Part shown: positions 51,750-60,929 of the stretch, one piece after another
Position numbering within the stretch: position 1 is the stretch's first letter
Layout: each line of letters starts with the position of its first letter
Source: Saccharothrix sp. NRRL B-16314
GTDB lineage: Bacteria > Actinomycetota > Actinomycetes > Mycobacteriales > Pseudonocardiaceae
Assembly: GCF_000716595.1 (NCBI RefSeq)
Contig: NZ_JNXC01000016.1
Location: 62,001 to 126,000 of the forward strand
Length of the DNA: 64,000 bases
Reading direction: 5' to 3'
Notes under the pieces: model-generated
Seen by the model: the letters and a program-made list of their open reading frames with translations, nothing else
Told to the model about the DNA's origin: nothing
The model's database searches: none
Position numbers and translations under genes: made by a program

Positions 51750-52499
51750 ATGCGAAGCACCGTCCGCGCACTCGTCGCCATCGGCCTCTTGGCCGCGGGC
51801 ACGGTCCTCGCCGGCGCAGGACCGGCCCAAGCCGACACGACCATCTGCCAGCAATACGGGTCGACCACCATCCAGGGCCGCTACGTGGTCCAGAACAACA
51901 GGTGGGGAAGTTCGGCCACGCAGTGCATCAACGTCACCTCGACGGGGTTCCAGATCACCCAGCAGCAGGGCTCCGCGCCGACCAACGGGGCGCCCCTGTC
52001 GTACCCGTCGGTGTTCCTGGGCTGCCACTACACCAACTGTTCCCCCGGCTCGAGCCTGCCCATGCAGGTGAGCCGCATCCGCAGCGCGACCTCCTCGATC
52101 AACTACCGCTACGCCGGCGGCACCTACAACGCCTCCTACGACATCTGGCTCGACCCGACCCCGAAGACGAACGGGGTCAACCAGATGGAGATCATGATCT
52201 GGTTCAACCGTCAGGGCTCCATCCAGCCCATCGGCAGCGCCGTCGGCAACACCACCGTCGGCGGCCGGACCTGGCAGGTGTGGCGCGGCAGCAACGGCGC
52301 CAACAACGTCATCTCCTACGTCGCGCCCTCGCCCGTCTACTCGTGGTCGTTCAACGTCATGGACTTCGTCAACGACGTGCGCAACCGCGGCGCGATCACC
52401 ACTTCCTGGTACCTGACCAGCATCCAGGCCGGTTTCGAACCCTGGAACGGCGGCGTCGGCCTGGCCGTCGACAACTTCTCCGCCTCGGTCAGCGGCTAG
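51750..52499 (+). CDS. secreted GH12 endoglucanase
   Basis: 249 residues from ATG 51750, with GGAAGGAG 5 bases upstream. Signal peptide RSTVRALVAIGLLAAGTVLA, then GAGPAQA. The GH12 jelly roll shows YDIWLDPTPKTNGVNQMEIM with nucleophile E147 in MEIMIWFN, and the acid/base E230 in GFEPWNGG. It hydrolyses beta-1,4-glucan internally with retention. There is no carbohydrate-binding module. Its operator suggests repression until cellobiose or a related sugar inactivates the repressor; a 12-bp hairpin follows the gene. Confidence 0.93.
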   Translation: MRSTVRALVAIGLLAAGTVLAGAGPAQADTTICQQYGSTTIQGRYVVQNNRWGSSATQCINVTSTGFQITQQQGSAPTNGAPLSYPSVFLGCHYTNCSPGSSLPMQVSRIRSATSSINYRYAGGTYNASYDIWLDPTPKTNGVNQMEIMIWFNRQGSIQPIGSAVGNTTVGGRTWQVWRGSNGANNVISYVAPSPVYSWSFNVMDFVNDVRNRGAITTSWYLTSIQAGFEPWNGGVGLAVDNFSASVSG

Positions 52500-52507
52500 C
52501 AGTCGGT

Positions 52508-52536
52508 CGGGCGCACCCGCCGGTCGGGTGCGCCCG
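52508..52536 (+). terminator. 12-bp hairpin after the GH12 gene
   Basis: CGGGCGCACCCG pairs perfectly with 52525-52536 across a 5-base loop, 9 bases after the stop. Confidence 0.7.
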
Positions 52537-52637
52537 GCACCGCCGCCGCGGCGCGATCCCGACGGACCTGGCTCCGACGCGTCGCGGATGCCGCGAAGAA
52601 CAACTTCTTTGTTGTCCGAGTGTTGCGGTCTACACTT

Positions 52638-52653
52638 CTGGGAGCGCTCCCAG
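52638..52653 (+). promoter_or_regulatory. CebR-type operator before the GH26 gene
   Basis: The same 16-bp palindrome, CTGGGAGCGCTCCCAG, stands 2 bases after a TACACT -10 element (52631-52636), with TTGTTG 16 bp further up. The arrangement copies that of the GH12 gene. Confidence 0.85.
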
Positions 52654-52707
52654 TCACGCGTCACGGCGGCGCCCCCCAGGCCAACGGCGGTGAAGGGACC
52701 AATCGAC

Positions 52708-54783
52708 GTGAGGTTGTTGCTGCTCGTCTCCCTGTTAGCCCTGACGCTCGCCCCACCGGCGGTCGCCGCCGCACCGGGCGAGTGGATCGAGGCCGAGGAC
52801 GGCGCGCTGTCCGGCGTCGTGGTCGAGACGACCGTCGAGGGCTTCTCGGGCACCGGTTACGTCGGCGGCTTCGACGAGGCCGCCGACCACGTGACCATCA
52901 TCATCCCGGACAGCCCCGGCGGCCTGCACGACCTCACCGTCCGCTACGCCGCGCCCAACGGGGCGAAGAAGACCGCGGTGTCGCTCAACGGCAGCGCGGT
53001 CGGCGAGGTCGCGCTGGCCGAGAGCGCCGGGTTCACCGAGGCCACGGGCGCGAAGTTGATGCTGGCCGAGGGCGACAACACGGTCACCTTCACCACCGGC
53101 TGGGGCTGGTACCTGATCGACGCGATCGGCGTCGCACCGAGCGCGCCGTCCGCGCCGGGCGTGCACGAGGCCGAGGACGGCCTGCTGAACGGCGTCGTCG
53201 TCGAGTCGAGCGTCGCGGGCTTCTCGGGTCGCGGCTACGTGGCGGGTTTCGACACCGGCACGGACCACGTGACGATCACGATCCCCGACAGCCCGGGAGG
53301 GCTGCACGACCTGACCATCCTCTACGCCACGCCGTACGGCGCGAAGACGGCGTCGCTGTCGCTCAACGGCAGCGGACTCGGTGACGTCTCCTTCCCGGAG
53401 AACCCGACGTTCACCTCGATCCCCGCGGGCAAGGTGCTGCTGCGACCGGGTGACAACACGGTCACCATCACCAACAACTGGGGCTGGTACCTGATCGACG
53501 CGATCAAGGTGACGCCCAGCGCGCCGCGCGGACCGCACCAGGTCACCGGCGCGTTGACCGACCCGGCCGCCACGGCCGAGGCCAAGGGTCTGATGCGGTA
53601 CCTGGCGGACAACTACGGCGAGAACACCCTGTCGGGCCAGCAGGACCAGGGCAGCATCGACTGGGTCGAGCAGAACACCGGCAAGGCGCCCGCCATCGCA
53701 GGCCTCGACCTCATGGACTACTCGCCGAGCCGGGTCGAGCGCGGCACCGTCGGCGCGGACGTGGACCACGCCCTGGCCTACGACCGGCGCGGCGGCATCG
53801 TGACGCTGGCCTGGCACTGGAACGCGCCGTCCGGGCTGATCGACGTGCCGGGCAAGGAGTGGTGGCGCGGGTTCTACACGGACGCGACGACGTTCGACGT
53901 GGCCGCCGCGCTCGCGGACCCGACGTCGGCGGACTACAAGCTGCTGATCCGGGACATGGACGCGATCGCCGTGCAGCTCAAGCGGCTGGCGGACGCGAAG
54001 GTGCCGGTGCTGTGGCGACCGCTGCACGAGGCCGAGGGCGGCTGGTTCTGGTGGGGTGCCAAAGGGCCCGGCCCGGCCAAGGAGCTGTACCGGCTGCTGC
54101 ACCAGCGCCTGGTCGGCCACCACGGCCTGCACAACCTGATCTGGGTGTGGAACTCGATCGCGCCGGAGTGGTACCCCGGTGACGACCTCGTGGACGTCGT
54201 GAGCATGGACTCGTACCCGCCGCAGGGCGACCACGGTCCGGTGATCGGCCCGTACGAGCGGCTGGTCGAGCTGGGCGGCGACCGCAAGCTGGTGGCGCTG
54301 GGCGAGGTGGGCTCCATCCCGGACCCCGACCTGGTCCGCGCGTACGAAGCCCGGTGGTCGTGGTTCGTCACGTGGTCGGGTTCGTTCATCCAGGACGGCG
54401 TGACCAATCCGCGTGACTTCGTGCAGCGCGTCTACGACCACCGGCACGTGATCACGCTCGACGAACTGCCCGCCTTCAAGACCACCCCGGGCCGGTGCGC
54501 GGCGACGATGCGCGTGGTGGCGCAGTGGGGTACCGGCTACCACGTCGAGATCACCCTGCGGCACGAGGAGAACTCGCCGTCCGCGGGTTGGCGGGTGACC
54601 TGGCCGTTCGCGGACGGGCACGTCCGGCACACCTGGGGTGCGGCCATCACCACCGACGGCACGACCGCGACGGCGAAGAACCTGTCGTGGAACGCCGCCG
54701 TCAAGCCGGGGGAGTCCGTCACGTTCGGCTACCTCGCCAGTGGCTCCCCGACAGCGCCTGCCTTGACTTGCGCTATCGGGTGA
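52708..54783 (+). CDS. secreted GH26 beta-mannanase with two CBM35 and a CBM2
   Basis: 691 residues from GTG 52708, 8 bases after AAGGGA. The signal peptide RLLLLVSLLALTLAPP, then AVAA, contains a TTA codon at residue 10. Two tandem CBM35-like modules follow (about 28-150 and 152-270), each starting with an EAEDG motif and ending GWGWYLIDAI; they bind mannan- or uronate-type glycans in the family. The GH26 barrel has acid/base E441 in RPLHEAEG and nucleophile E533 in ALGEVGS. A C-terminal CBM2-like module (about 595-691, Cys at both ends, conserved Trp) would bind cellulose. The architecture suits attack on mannan in plant cell walls. The 3' end overlaps the convergent gene by 11 bases. Confidence 0.92.
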   Translation: MRLLLLVSLLALTLAPPAVAAAPGEWIEAEDGALSGVVVETTVEGFSGTGYVGGFDEAADHVTIIIPDSPGGLHDLTVRYAAPNGAKKTAVSLNGSAVGEVALAESAGFTEATGAKLMLAEGDNTVTFTTGWGWYLIDAIGVAPSAPSAPGVHEAEDGLLNGVVVESSVAGFSGRGYVAGFDTGTDHVTITIPDSPGGLHDLTILYATPYGAKTASLSLNGSGLGDVSFPENPTFTSIPAGKVLLRPGDNTVTITNNWGWYLIDAIKVTPSAPRGPHQVTGALTDPAATAEAKGLMRYLADNYGENTLSGQQDQGSIDWVEQNTGKAPAIAGLDLMDYSPSRVERGTVGADVDHALAYDRRGGIVTLAWHWNAPSGLIDVPGKEWWRGFYTDATTFDVAAALADPTSADYKLLIRDMDAIAVQLKRLADAKVPVLWRPLHEAEGGWFWWGAKGPGPAKELYRLLHQRLVGHHGLHNLIWVWNSIAPEWYPGDDLVDVVSMDSYPPQGDHGPVIGPYERLVELGGDRKLVALGEVGSIPDPDLVRAYEARWSWFVTWSGSFIQDGVTNPRDFVQRVYDHRHVITLDELPAFKTTPGRCAATMRVVAQWGTGYHVEITLRHEENSPSAGWRVTWPFADGHVRHTWGAAITTDGTTATAKNLSWNAAVKPGESVTFGYLASGSPTAPALTCAIG

Positions 54784-56872
54784 TCGCGTCCGGTGGACCG
54801 GCGGGAGCGAACAGGGGACCGGACGCGGTGTCCGCACCCACCTCCCGCCACCACCGGGCTTGTCCGGGTGTCGTGACGCCGGCCGCGGTCAGGCCGATGC
54901 CGGCGTCGCGCACCACTTCGAGCACGCCGGCCAACGCCCGCGACACCGTCGATCCCGGCTCCGTCGCGGACGACTGCGCCATCCGCACCGCCCGCACCGA
55001 CCCGCCCTCGACCAACCGCACCAGGTCGGCGGGCGCGGCGGTGAAGTCCTCCAGCTCGACGCCGACCTCGTGCTCCGCCAGGTAGCCCAGGTTGTCGGCG
55101 GCCTCACCGAGATCGCCGAACAGCGCCTGAGCGGGCGCGCCCAACCTCAGCGACGACGCCGGCAACCCGGTCTCGGACAGCACGTCCCGCACCACGCCGA
55201 GCAAGTCGGGGTCCGCCGCCTGGCTCGGGGTCAACGCCCACCGCACCGGCAGGCCGCGGCCGGGTTCCCGCCGCCACTCCCGCGCCTGCTCGCACGCCTC
55301 CCGCAGCGCCCACGTGCCCAGCGGCACGATCAGCCCGGTGTCCTCGGCCAACGCCAGGCACTGCTCGTGCGGCAGCCCGCCCAACGCCGGGTGGTCCCAG
55401 CGCAACACCACGTCCGCCGACTCCACCCGCCCGTCCGCGAGCCGCACCACCGGCCGGTACAGCACCCGGATCTCGCCGTTCTCCCACGCGCCGGGCATGG
55501 TCGCGGCCAGGCTGGACGTGCGCCGGTCGCGGCCGTCCTGCGCCCGGTCGGCCAACTCCCACTGCCGGCGCCCGACGCCCCTGGCCCGACGCAGCGTGAG
55601 GTCCGCCGAGTCGAGCAGGTCCGACGGCGTCGAGTCGCGCGGCGGCCGGTGCACCACGCCGATCGTCGCGGACACCGCCACCCGGTGGCCGTCGGCGTGG
55701 AACGGCGCGGACAGCAGGTCGTTGATCCGCCGGATCATCGTCACCACGTCCGGCGTCGACGGCGTGTTCTCCACCAGGATCGCGAACTCGTCGTGGCCGA
55801 ACCGGGCCACCATCGCGTTCTCCTCCACGACCAGCGCCCGCAGCCGACCGGCCACGATCTTGAGCACGTGGTCGCCGACCTCACGGCCGAGCCCGCCGGT
55901 GATGCGCGAGAAACCGTCGAGGTCGAGGTGGAACACGCTGACACCGGCGCCCGGGTCCGCCGTGCGCAGCGCCTGTTCCAGCCGGCTGGTGAAGTACTGC
56001 CGGTTCGGCAGCCTGGTCAGCACGTCGTGCAGCGCCTGGTGGTTGAGCTGGCCTTGCAGCAGGTTGACGTCCGTCGCGTCCTCGGCGAGCACCATCACCT
56101 GCGCCGGGCTTTCACTGCGGCGCAGCGGCGACAGGGTGAGCGTCACCCAGGCCAGCTCGCCGTCGGCGCGCAGCAGCTGGCGCGGCTGGGTGATCGACAC
56201 CGTGCCGCCACCGGCCAGCTCCGCGAAATCGGCACGCAACGCGGTGCGGTCGTCCTCGTGCACCAGCTCGAACACCGACGTCGCCGCCAGCTCGGCGGGC
56301 GTCCGGTCCACGATCCGGCCCAGCGCGGCGTTCGACCGCACCAACTTGCCGTCCAGGTCCGAGATCGCGATACCGGTGGACAGGTGGTGCTCCAGCAGTT
56401 CCAGCCGGGCCTCGCTGAACTGGAGTTCGACCTGCGCCTCGCGCATCGCCCGGTACAGCGAGCGGCCCAGCTGCTCCTGCTGCGCCAGCGTGGAGGCCCT
56501 GACCCGGTCCACGAACGCGGCGGCCAGCGAGGCGATCACGTCCACCACGCGTTCGCGCAGCTTGTCCGGCGGCGCGAGCGCGGGCATGGCCATCAGGCCC
56601 TTGCCCACGATCTCCACCGACGCCTGGAGAGCCTCGGCGGTGGTGCAGTTCAGGTCGACCAGCGCTTCGCCCGCCTCGCGGCCCGCGCGCTGCGCCAACG
56701 ACCCGCTCGTCACCCCCGCGCACAGCTGTTCCACGAGGCCGAGCAGCTTGCGCTCCAGCTCGGTGGTGGCCATCGGGATGAACGTCCTGGAGCTGAGCAG
56801 GTACGCCCACTTCTTCGCGAGCCTGGTGCGGGCACGCAGCCCGTCCGCGTCCTGGGGGAGCGGCGCCGTCAT
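54773..56872 (-). CDS. PAS-GGDEF-EAL protein with degenerate active sites
   Basis: 699 residues from ATG 56872. Helical N-terminus (1-150), a PAS domain (HHLSTGIAISDLDGKLVRSN, about 160-280), GGDEF domain (DVLTRLPNRQYFTSRL; signature FGHDEFAIL in place of GGDEF) and EAL domain (VESADVVLRWDHPALGGLP, where EAL reads ADV; later ELEDF). The cyclase is doubtful and the phosphodiesterase very likely inactive, so a cyclic-di-GMP sensor or signalling role is more likely. It starts one base after the stop of the methyltransferase upstream, forming an operon. Confidence 0.85.
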   Translation of the reverse strand: MTAPLPQDADGLRARTRLAKKWAYLLSSRTFIPMATTELERKLLGLVEQLCAGVTSGSLAQRAGREAGEALVDLNCTTAEALQASVEIVGKGLMAMPALAPPDKLRERVVDVIASLAAAFVDRVRASTLAQQEQLGRSLYRAMREAQVELQFSEARLELLEHHLSTGIAISDLDGKLVRSNAALGRIVDRTPAELAATSVFELVHEDDRTALRADFAELAGGGTVSITQPRQLLRADGELAWVTLTLSPLRRSESPAQVMVLAEDATDVNLLQGQLNHQALHDVLTRLPNRQYFTSRLEQALRTADPGAGVSVFHLDLDGFSRITGGLGREVGDHVLKIVAGRLRALVVEENAMVARFGHDEFAILVENTPSTPDVVTMIRRINDLLSAPFHADGHRVAVSATIGVVHRPPRDSTPSDLLDSADLTLRRARGVGRRQWELADRAQDGRDRRTSSLAATMPGAWENGEIRVLYRPVVRLADGRVESADVVLRWDHPALGGLPHEQCLALAEDTGLIVPLGTWALREACEQAREWRREPGRGLPVRWALTPSQAADPDLLGVVRDVLSETGLPASSLRLGAPAQALFGDLGEAADNLGYLAEHEVGVELEDFTAAPADLVRLVEGGSVRAVRMAQSSATEPGSTVSRALAGVLEVVRDAGIGLTAAGVTTPGQARWWREVGADTASGPLFAPAGPPDAITR

Positions 56873-56873
56873 C

Positions 56874-57704
56874 TCAGCGGCCTCCGGTGACCGGCTTGTG
56901 CCCCACGCCGGCCCAGACCTGGGTGTTGTCCTCGGGCTTGTCCGCGATGTCGCCGGCGCCGCCCGGCCGCCACAGCGCGTGGCCGACCACACCCGGCGGG
57001 ACGAGTTCGTAGCCGTCGAACAGGGACGTCACCTCGGCGTGCGTGCGGTAGACCAGGTTGTCCTTGGACCTGCTCTCCCGCACGGTGTCCGCGGCGCGCG
57101 CCATGGTGTCGGGGCGGTCGTCGGCGGTGGCGTGCGAGATCACCATGAAGCTCCCGGGCGCCAGCCGGTCCCGGTACCGGGCCAGCAGCCCGCCGGGCTC
57201 CTCCTCCGGTCTGACGAAGTGGACGACCAGCAGCAGGAGCAGCGCGACGGGCTCGTCGAAGTCGAGCAGCCCGGTCACCTCGGGCCGGCTGAGCACGTCC
57301 TCCGGTTCCCGCAGGTCGGCCTGCACGGCGGTGGTGTTCTCGTCGTCGGCGAGCAGCAGTCGGCTGTGCACGACGGCCACCGGGTCCTTGTCCACGTAGA
57401 CCACCCGGCAGCCCCGCGCCACGTCGCGCACGATCTCGTGCACGTTGCCCGCCGTGGGGATGCCCGAGCCGATGTCGAGGAACTGCCGGACACCGCGCTC
57501 GGCGAGGTAGGTGACCGCGCGGCGCAGGAACGCGCGGTTCAGCCGGACCAGGTCCCGCGCGCCGGGCAGCACCTTGAGCATCTGGTCGCCCATGGCGCGG
57601 TCGACGGCGAGGTTGTGCGCGCCGCCCAGCAGGTAGTCGTAGGTGCGGGCCACGCTCGGCACCGTGACGTCGATGCCTTCCGGTACCCAGTCGAGATCGC
57701 TCAT
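56874..57704 (-). CDS. SAM-dependent methyltransferase (DUF574 family)
   Basis: 276 residues from ATG 57704 (MSDLDWVPEGIDVTVPSV), with GGAG 7 bases upstream. The opening PSVARTYDYLLGGAHNLAVD and the SAM loop FLDIGSGIPTAGNVHEI are characteristic of the large actinobacterial DUF574 group. VVYVDKDPVAVVHSR follows as the acidic strand. The substrate is unknown. First gene of an operon with the GGDEF/EAL protein; divergent from a P450. Confidence 0.87.
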   Translation of the reverse strand: MSDLDWVPEGIDVTVPSVARTYDYLLGGAHNLAVDRAMGDQMLKVLPGARDLVRLNRAFLRRAVTYLAERGVRQFLDIGSGIPTAGNVHEIVRDVARGCRVVYVDKDPVAVVHSRLLLADDENTTAVQADLREPEDVLSRPEVTGLLDFDEPVALLLLLVVHFVRPEEEPGGLLARYRDRLAPGSFMVISHATADDRPDTMARAADTVRESRSKDNLVYRTHAEVTSLFDGYELVPPGVVGHALWRPGGAGDIADKPEDNTQVWAGVGHKPVTGGR

Positions 57705-57889
57705 CGCGTGCTCCGGGGGCCTTTCGCGCTTGGTGAACCAGGACATCCAACCGCCCGAGTGCGGCAGGCACCAGCGGATTCGACAATATAACTCCAATGC
57801 GCGATCCCGTTGTGGTCCGGCCTGCGCATAGAGTGCACGCCGTCGATGACTTGCCGGACGACTTGCTCGAAACCGAGGAGTGGCGCCCG

Positions 57890-59251
57890 ATGACGGCCGG
57901 CCCGAATACCGGCGACGACAGCGCGACCCGCGGACCTGGGGCACCTACGGTTCCCGGGCGATTGCCCGTGCTCGGGCACACCGCCTCCTTGCTGCGACAA
58001 CGCCTGGCGTTCACCGCAGATCTGCGGTCTTACGGTCCGGTGGTGCGGATCTTCCTCGGCGTCCTGTCGCTGCACTTCGTCACCACGGCCGAATTGGCGC
58101 ACCAGGTGCTGACCGGCGAGACGGACAAGTTCGACAAGGGCATCTTCGTCGACAAACTGCGGCGCGCGTTCGGGAACGGGCTGGTCAGCACCAACGGCGA
58201 TTTCTACCGACGGCAACGCCGGATGATCCAGCCCGCGTTCCACCGCCGACCGCTGACCGGGTATTCGGCGACGATGACCGAATTGGCTGCTGACCTGGCG
58301 AATTCCTGGCGGGATGGACAGACCGTGCCGCTCGATCGGGTGATGCAGAACCTGGCGATCTCGGTGGTCGGCCGCACGCTGTTCTCCACCGATTTCGGAC
58401 CCGTGACGAGCGCGGCGATCCGGGCGCACACCCCGACGCTGATCAGGCTGGGCGTGGTGCGCGCGCTGTCGCCGCCGGGGCTGGAGAAGCTGCCGCTCCC
58501 GGCGAACCGGCGGTTCGACCGGGCCGTCGCGCACGTGCACCGGGTCGTGGACGACGTGGTCGAGTCGTCCTGCGGCGACCGCGGCGACCTGCTGTCCGTG
58601 CTGCTGAACGCGCGGGACGAGGACACCGGCGAGCCGATGGGCCGGCAGCAGCTCCGCGACGAGGTGGTCACCCTGCTCACCGCGGGCACCGAGACCACCG
58701 GCATCGCGCTGGCCTGGCTGTTCCACGAACTGGCCCGCAACCCGCGGGTGGAACGGCGGGTGCACGCCGAGGTGGACGACGTGCTCGGCGGCCGTGCCGC
58801 GACGATCGGCGACCTCCGCCGGCTGCCGTACCTCCAGCGCGTGATCACGGAGGTGCTGCGCCGCTACCCGTTGTGGATCATGCTGCGGCGGACCAACACG
58901 TCGGTGTCGCTGGGCGGTGTGCGGGTGCCGGCGGGCACCGAGGTCGGCTTCAGCCCGCACGCGCTGCACCACGACCCGCGCTACTACGACGAACCGGAGC
59001 GCTTCGACCCCGACCGGTGGCTGCCCGAACGCGCCGCCAAGCTGCCCAAGGGCGCGTACGTGCCGTTCGCGGGAGGCCTGCACCACTGCCCCGGCCACGC
59101 GTTCGCGCACGTCGAGATCGCGATCGTCGCGGCGACCCTCGCCGCCCGCTGGCGGCTCGTACCCGTGCCGGGGAAGCCCGTGCGCCCCAGGGTGATCGGC
59201 CTGCTGTACCCGAACCGGCTGCCGATGACCGCCCACTCCCGTCCCCGCTGA
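57890..59251 (+). CDS. cytochrome P450 (CYP102/CYP132-like, unspecified)
   Basis: 453 residues from ATG 57890, 9 bases after GAGGAG. A frame start at 57797 coincides with where transcription would begin behind AATATAA and lacks a ribosome site. I-helix TAGTETTGIAL (complete AGxET), ExxR in VITEVLRRYP, PERFDPDRW, and heme loop FAGGLHHCPG with Cys ligand. The long form with the PERF/WLPER pattern resembles fatty acid or terpene hydroxylases rather than short CYP105/107 types. The subfamily named is only a resemblance. It is followed 20 bases later by a secreted hydrolase. Confidence 0.87.
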   Translation: MTAGPNTGDDSATRGPGAPTVPGRLPVLGHTASLLRQRLAFTADLRSYGPVVRIFLGVLSLHFVTTAELAHQVLTGETDKFDKGIFVDKLRRAFGNGLVSTNGDFYRRQRRMIQPAFHRRPLTGYSATMTELAADLANSWRDGQTVPLDRVMQNLAISVVGRTLFSTDFGPVTSAAIRAHTPTLIRLGVVRALSPPGLEKLPLPANRRFDRAVAHVHRVVDDVVESSCGDRGDLLSVLLNARDEDTGEPMGRQQLRDEVVTLLTAGTETTGIALAWLFHELARNPRVERRVHAEVDDVLGGRAATIGDLRRLPYLQRVITEVLRRYPLWIMLRRTNTSVSLGGVRVPAGTEVGFSPHALHHDPRYYDEPERFDPDRWLPERAAKLPKGAYVPFAGGLHHCPGHAFAHVEIAIVAATLAARWRLVPVPGKPVRPRVIGLLYPNRLPMTAHSRPR

Positions 59252-59271
59252 CCTGCTGGAGGTCGTCCTTC

Positions 59272-60273
59272 TTGCGGTACTCACTCGCCGCCGGCCTGGT
59301 GGCCCTCGTGGTGGCGTCGTCGCTCACGTCCGCGTCCGCCTCGGCCGCTCCCACCTGCCGTGAGGTGAACGCGCCGGTGACCGTCCTCGGTCACCGGGAA
59401 GTCGTGCACGGCACCCTCTGCACACCCGCCGGCGGCGCCGCCACCGTCCAGGTGCTCGTCCCGGGCGCCACCTACAACAGTTCGTACTGGGACTTCCCCG
59501 ACGGCAGGCACTCCTTCCGCGCCGCGCAGAACGCGGCCGGGTTCGCCACGCTGGCCGTCGACCGGCTCGGCACCGGACGCAGCTCGCGGCCGTCGGCGCT
59601 GACGCTGACCGCGTTCGTCCAGGCCGACGCCCTGCACCAGGTGGTGCGAGGCCTGCGGTCCGGCACGTACGGGCCGGACTTCAGCCGCGTGATCATCGGC
59701 GGCCACTCGCTCGGCGCGGCGATCAGCGTGGTGGAGGCGGGCACCTACGGCGACGTGGACGGCGTGCTGCTGACCGGCATGACGCACCGGGTCAACCCGG
59801 CGGGCGTGGCGGCGGCGTTCGCGAACTTCCGACCGGCCAACCTCGACCCGAAGTTCGGCCTGCTCCACCCGCTCGGCTACCTGACCACCGCGCCCGGCAC
59901 CCGGTACGCCGGCTTCCACGCGCCCGGCCCGGCCTCGCCGGACGTCCTGGCGCTGGAAGAGTCCACAAAGGACGTTTTCTCGCCGGCCGAGGCCGTCGAC
60001 GGGCTCGGGGTGGCCGTGGTGCTGCCGTACAGCAGGCTGATCGACGTGCCGGTGATGTCCGCCGTCGGCAGCCTCGACGCGGCGGTGTGCGGCCTGCTCG
60101 CCACGGACTGCTCGACGTCCGTGACGCTCCACGCGGCAGAGGCGCTGTACTTCCGCGCACCGCTGCGGACCTACGTGCTCCCCGACTACGGCCACTCGAT
60201 CAACCTCGCGCCCGACGCGCGGGACTACTACTCGGCGGTCTCCTCCTGGGCAGTGGAGGAGGTTGGCCGCTGA
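59272..60273 (+). CDS. secreted alpha/beta-hydrolase
   Basis: 333 residues, read from TTG 59272 with GGAGG 10 bases upstream; no ATG or GTG gives a complete signal peptide. The leader RYSLAAGLVALVVASSL, then SASASAAP, directs export. Nucleophile elbow GGHSLGAAIS, with the catalytic His probably in DYGHSINLAP. CREV and paired later Cys fit an extracellular protein. A small hairpin (GACCT-GCTGG-AGGTC, 59250-59264) includes the ribosome site. Substrate unknown. A 13-bp terminator follows. Confidence 0.82.
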   Translation: MRYSLAAGLVALVVASSLTSASASAAPTCREVNAPVTVLGHREVVHGTLCTPAGGAATVQVLVPGATYNSSYWDFPDGRHSFRAAQNAAGFATLAVDRLGTGRSSRPSALTLTAFVQADALHQVVRGLRSGTYGPDFSRVIIGGHSLGAAISVVEAGTYGDVDGVLLTGMTHRVNPAGVAAAFANFRPANLDPKFGLLHPLGYLTTAPGTRYAGFHAPGPASPDVLALEESTKDVFSPAEAVDGLGVAVVLPYSRLIDVPVMSAVGSLDAAVCGLLATDCSTSVTLHAAEALYFRAPLRTYVLPDYGHSINLAPDARDYYSAVSSWAVEEVGR

Positions 60274-60278
60274 CGGTG

Positions 60279-60311
60279 GTGCGGGGTCCGCACGCGCCGC
60301 GGACCCCGCAC
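60279..60311. terminator. 13-bp hairpin between convergent genes
   Basis: GTGCGGGGTCCGC pairs perfectly with 60299-60311 across a 7-base loop. Confidence 0.72.
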
Positions 60312-60318
60312 CCCGACC

Positions 60319-60711
60319 TCACCCCATCGGCACTTCGGCCCAGACCACCTTGCGGTCCTCGTGGCGCGCGAACCCCCAGTGCACCGACAGCCGGTTGACC
60401 AGCACCAGGCCGTTGCCCAGCGACGGGTTGTCGGCCCGTCCCAGCACGGGCAGCAGGCTCGGACTGCGGTCCTCCACCTCGACCCGGACGACCCGGCGGT
60501 CGTCCACCCGCCACAGCCGCACCCGCCGCGGCCCCTCGGCGTGCCGCCGCGCGTTGCCCACCAGCTCCGCGGTGATCAGCACCAGGTCGGCGACACGCCG
60601 CTCGTCCACCTCGTAGGCGACCTGCCGCACCCACCCACCGATGCCGTCCACCGAAGGCATGCCGTCCAACTCCAGGTCGAGCCCGTCGTCAGGCAGCTCC
60701 ACCATGTTCAT
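60319..60711 (-). CDS. RsbW-like ATP-binding protein (anti-sigma kinase type)
   Basis: 130 residues from ATG 60711, with GGAGGAG 6 bases upstream. Single HATPase_c domain: VLITAELVGNARRHAEGP (N-box), DRSPSLLP (G1 box region), and LGNGLVLVNRLSVHWG (G2). This is the stand-alone type abundant in actinomycetes, which binds sigma factors or their antagonists. No sigma or anti-anti-sigma gene is next to it. Confidence 0.83.
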   Translation of the reverse strand: MNMVELPDDGLDLELDGMPSVDGIGGWVRQVAYEVDERRVADLVLITAELVGNARRHAEGPRRVRLWRVDDRRVVRVEVEDRSPSLLPVLGRADNPSLGNGLVLVNRLSVHWGFARHEDRKVVWAEVPMG

Positions 60712-60929
60712 GGCACGCTCCTCCAGCACCCTGTCGTCTCAAGGCGCACGCAGGTGGTAGCCGTTCCGCCGGCGCGCCAAACCACGTATCGCGTCACATT
60801 CCGGGCGGTCCCGGCAACTCCGGGTCGGACCCGTGTTGACGATCTGTAGCGAACCGGCTGCGCACCGTCCGCGTGATCGGTAGGCTTCCCGACGATCTTG
60901 CCCTCGACGTGGGTTGCGGAGGTCACGGG

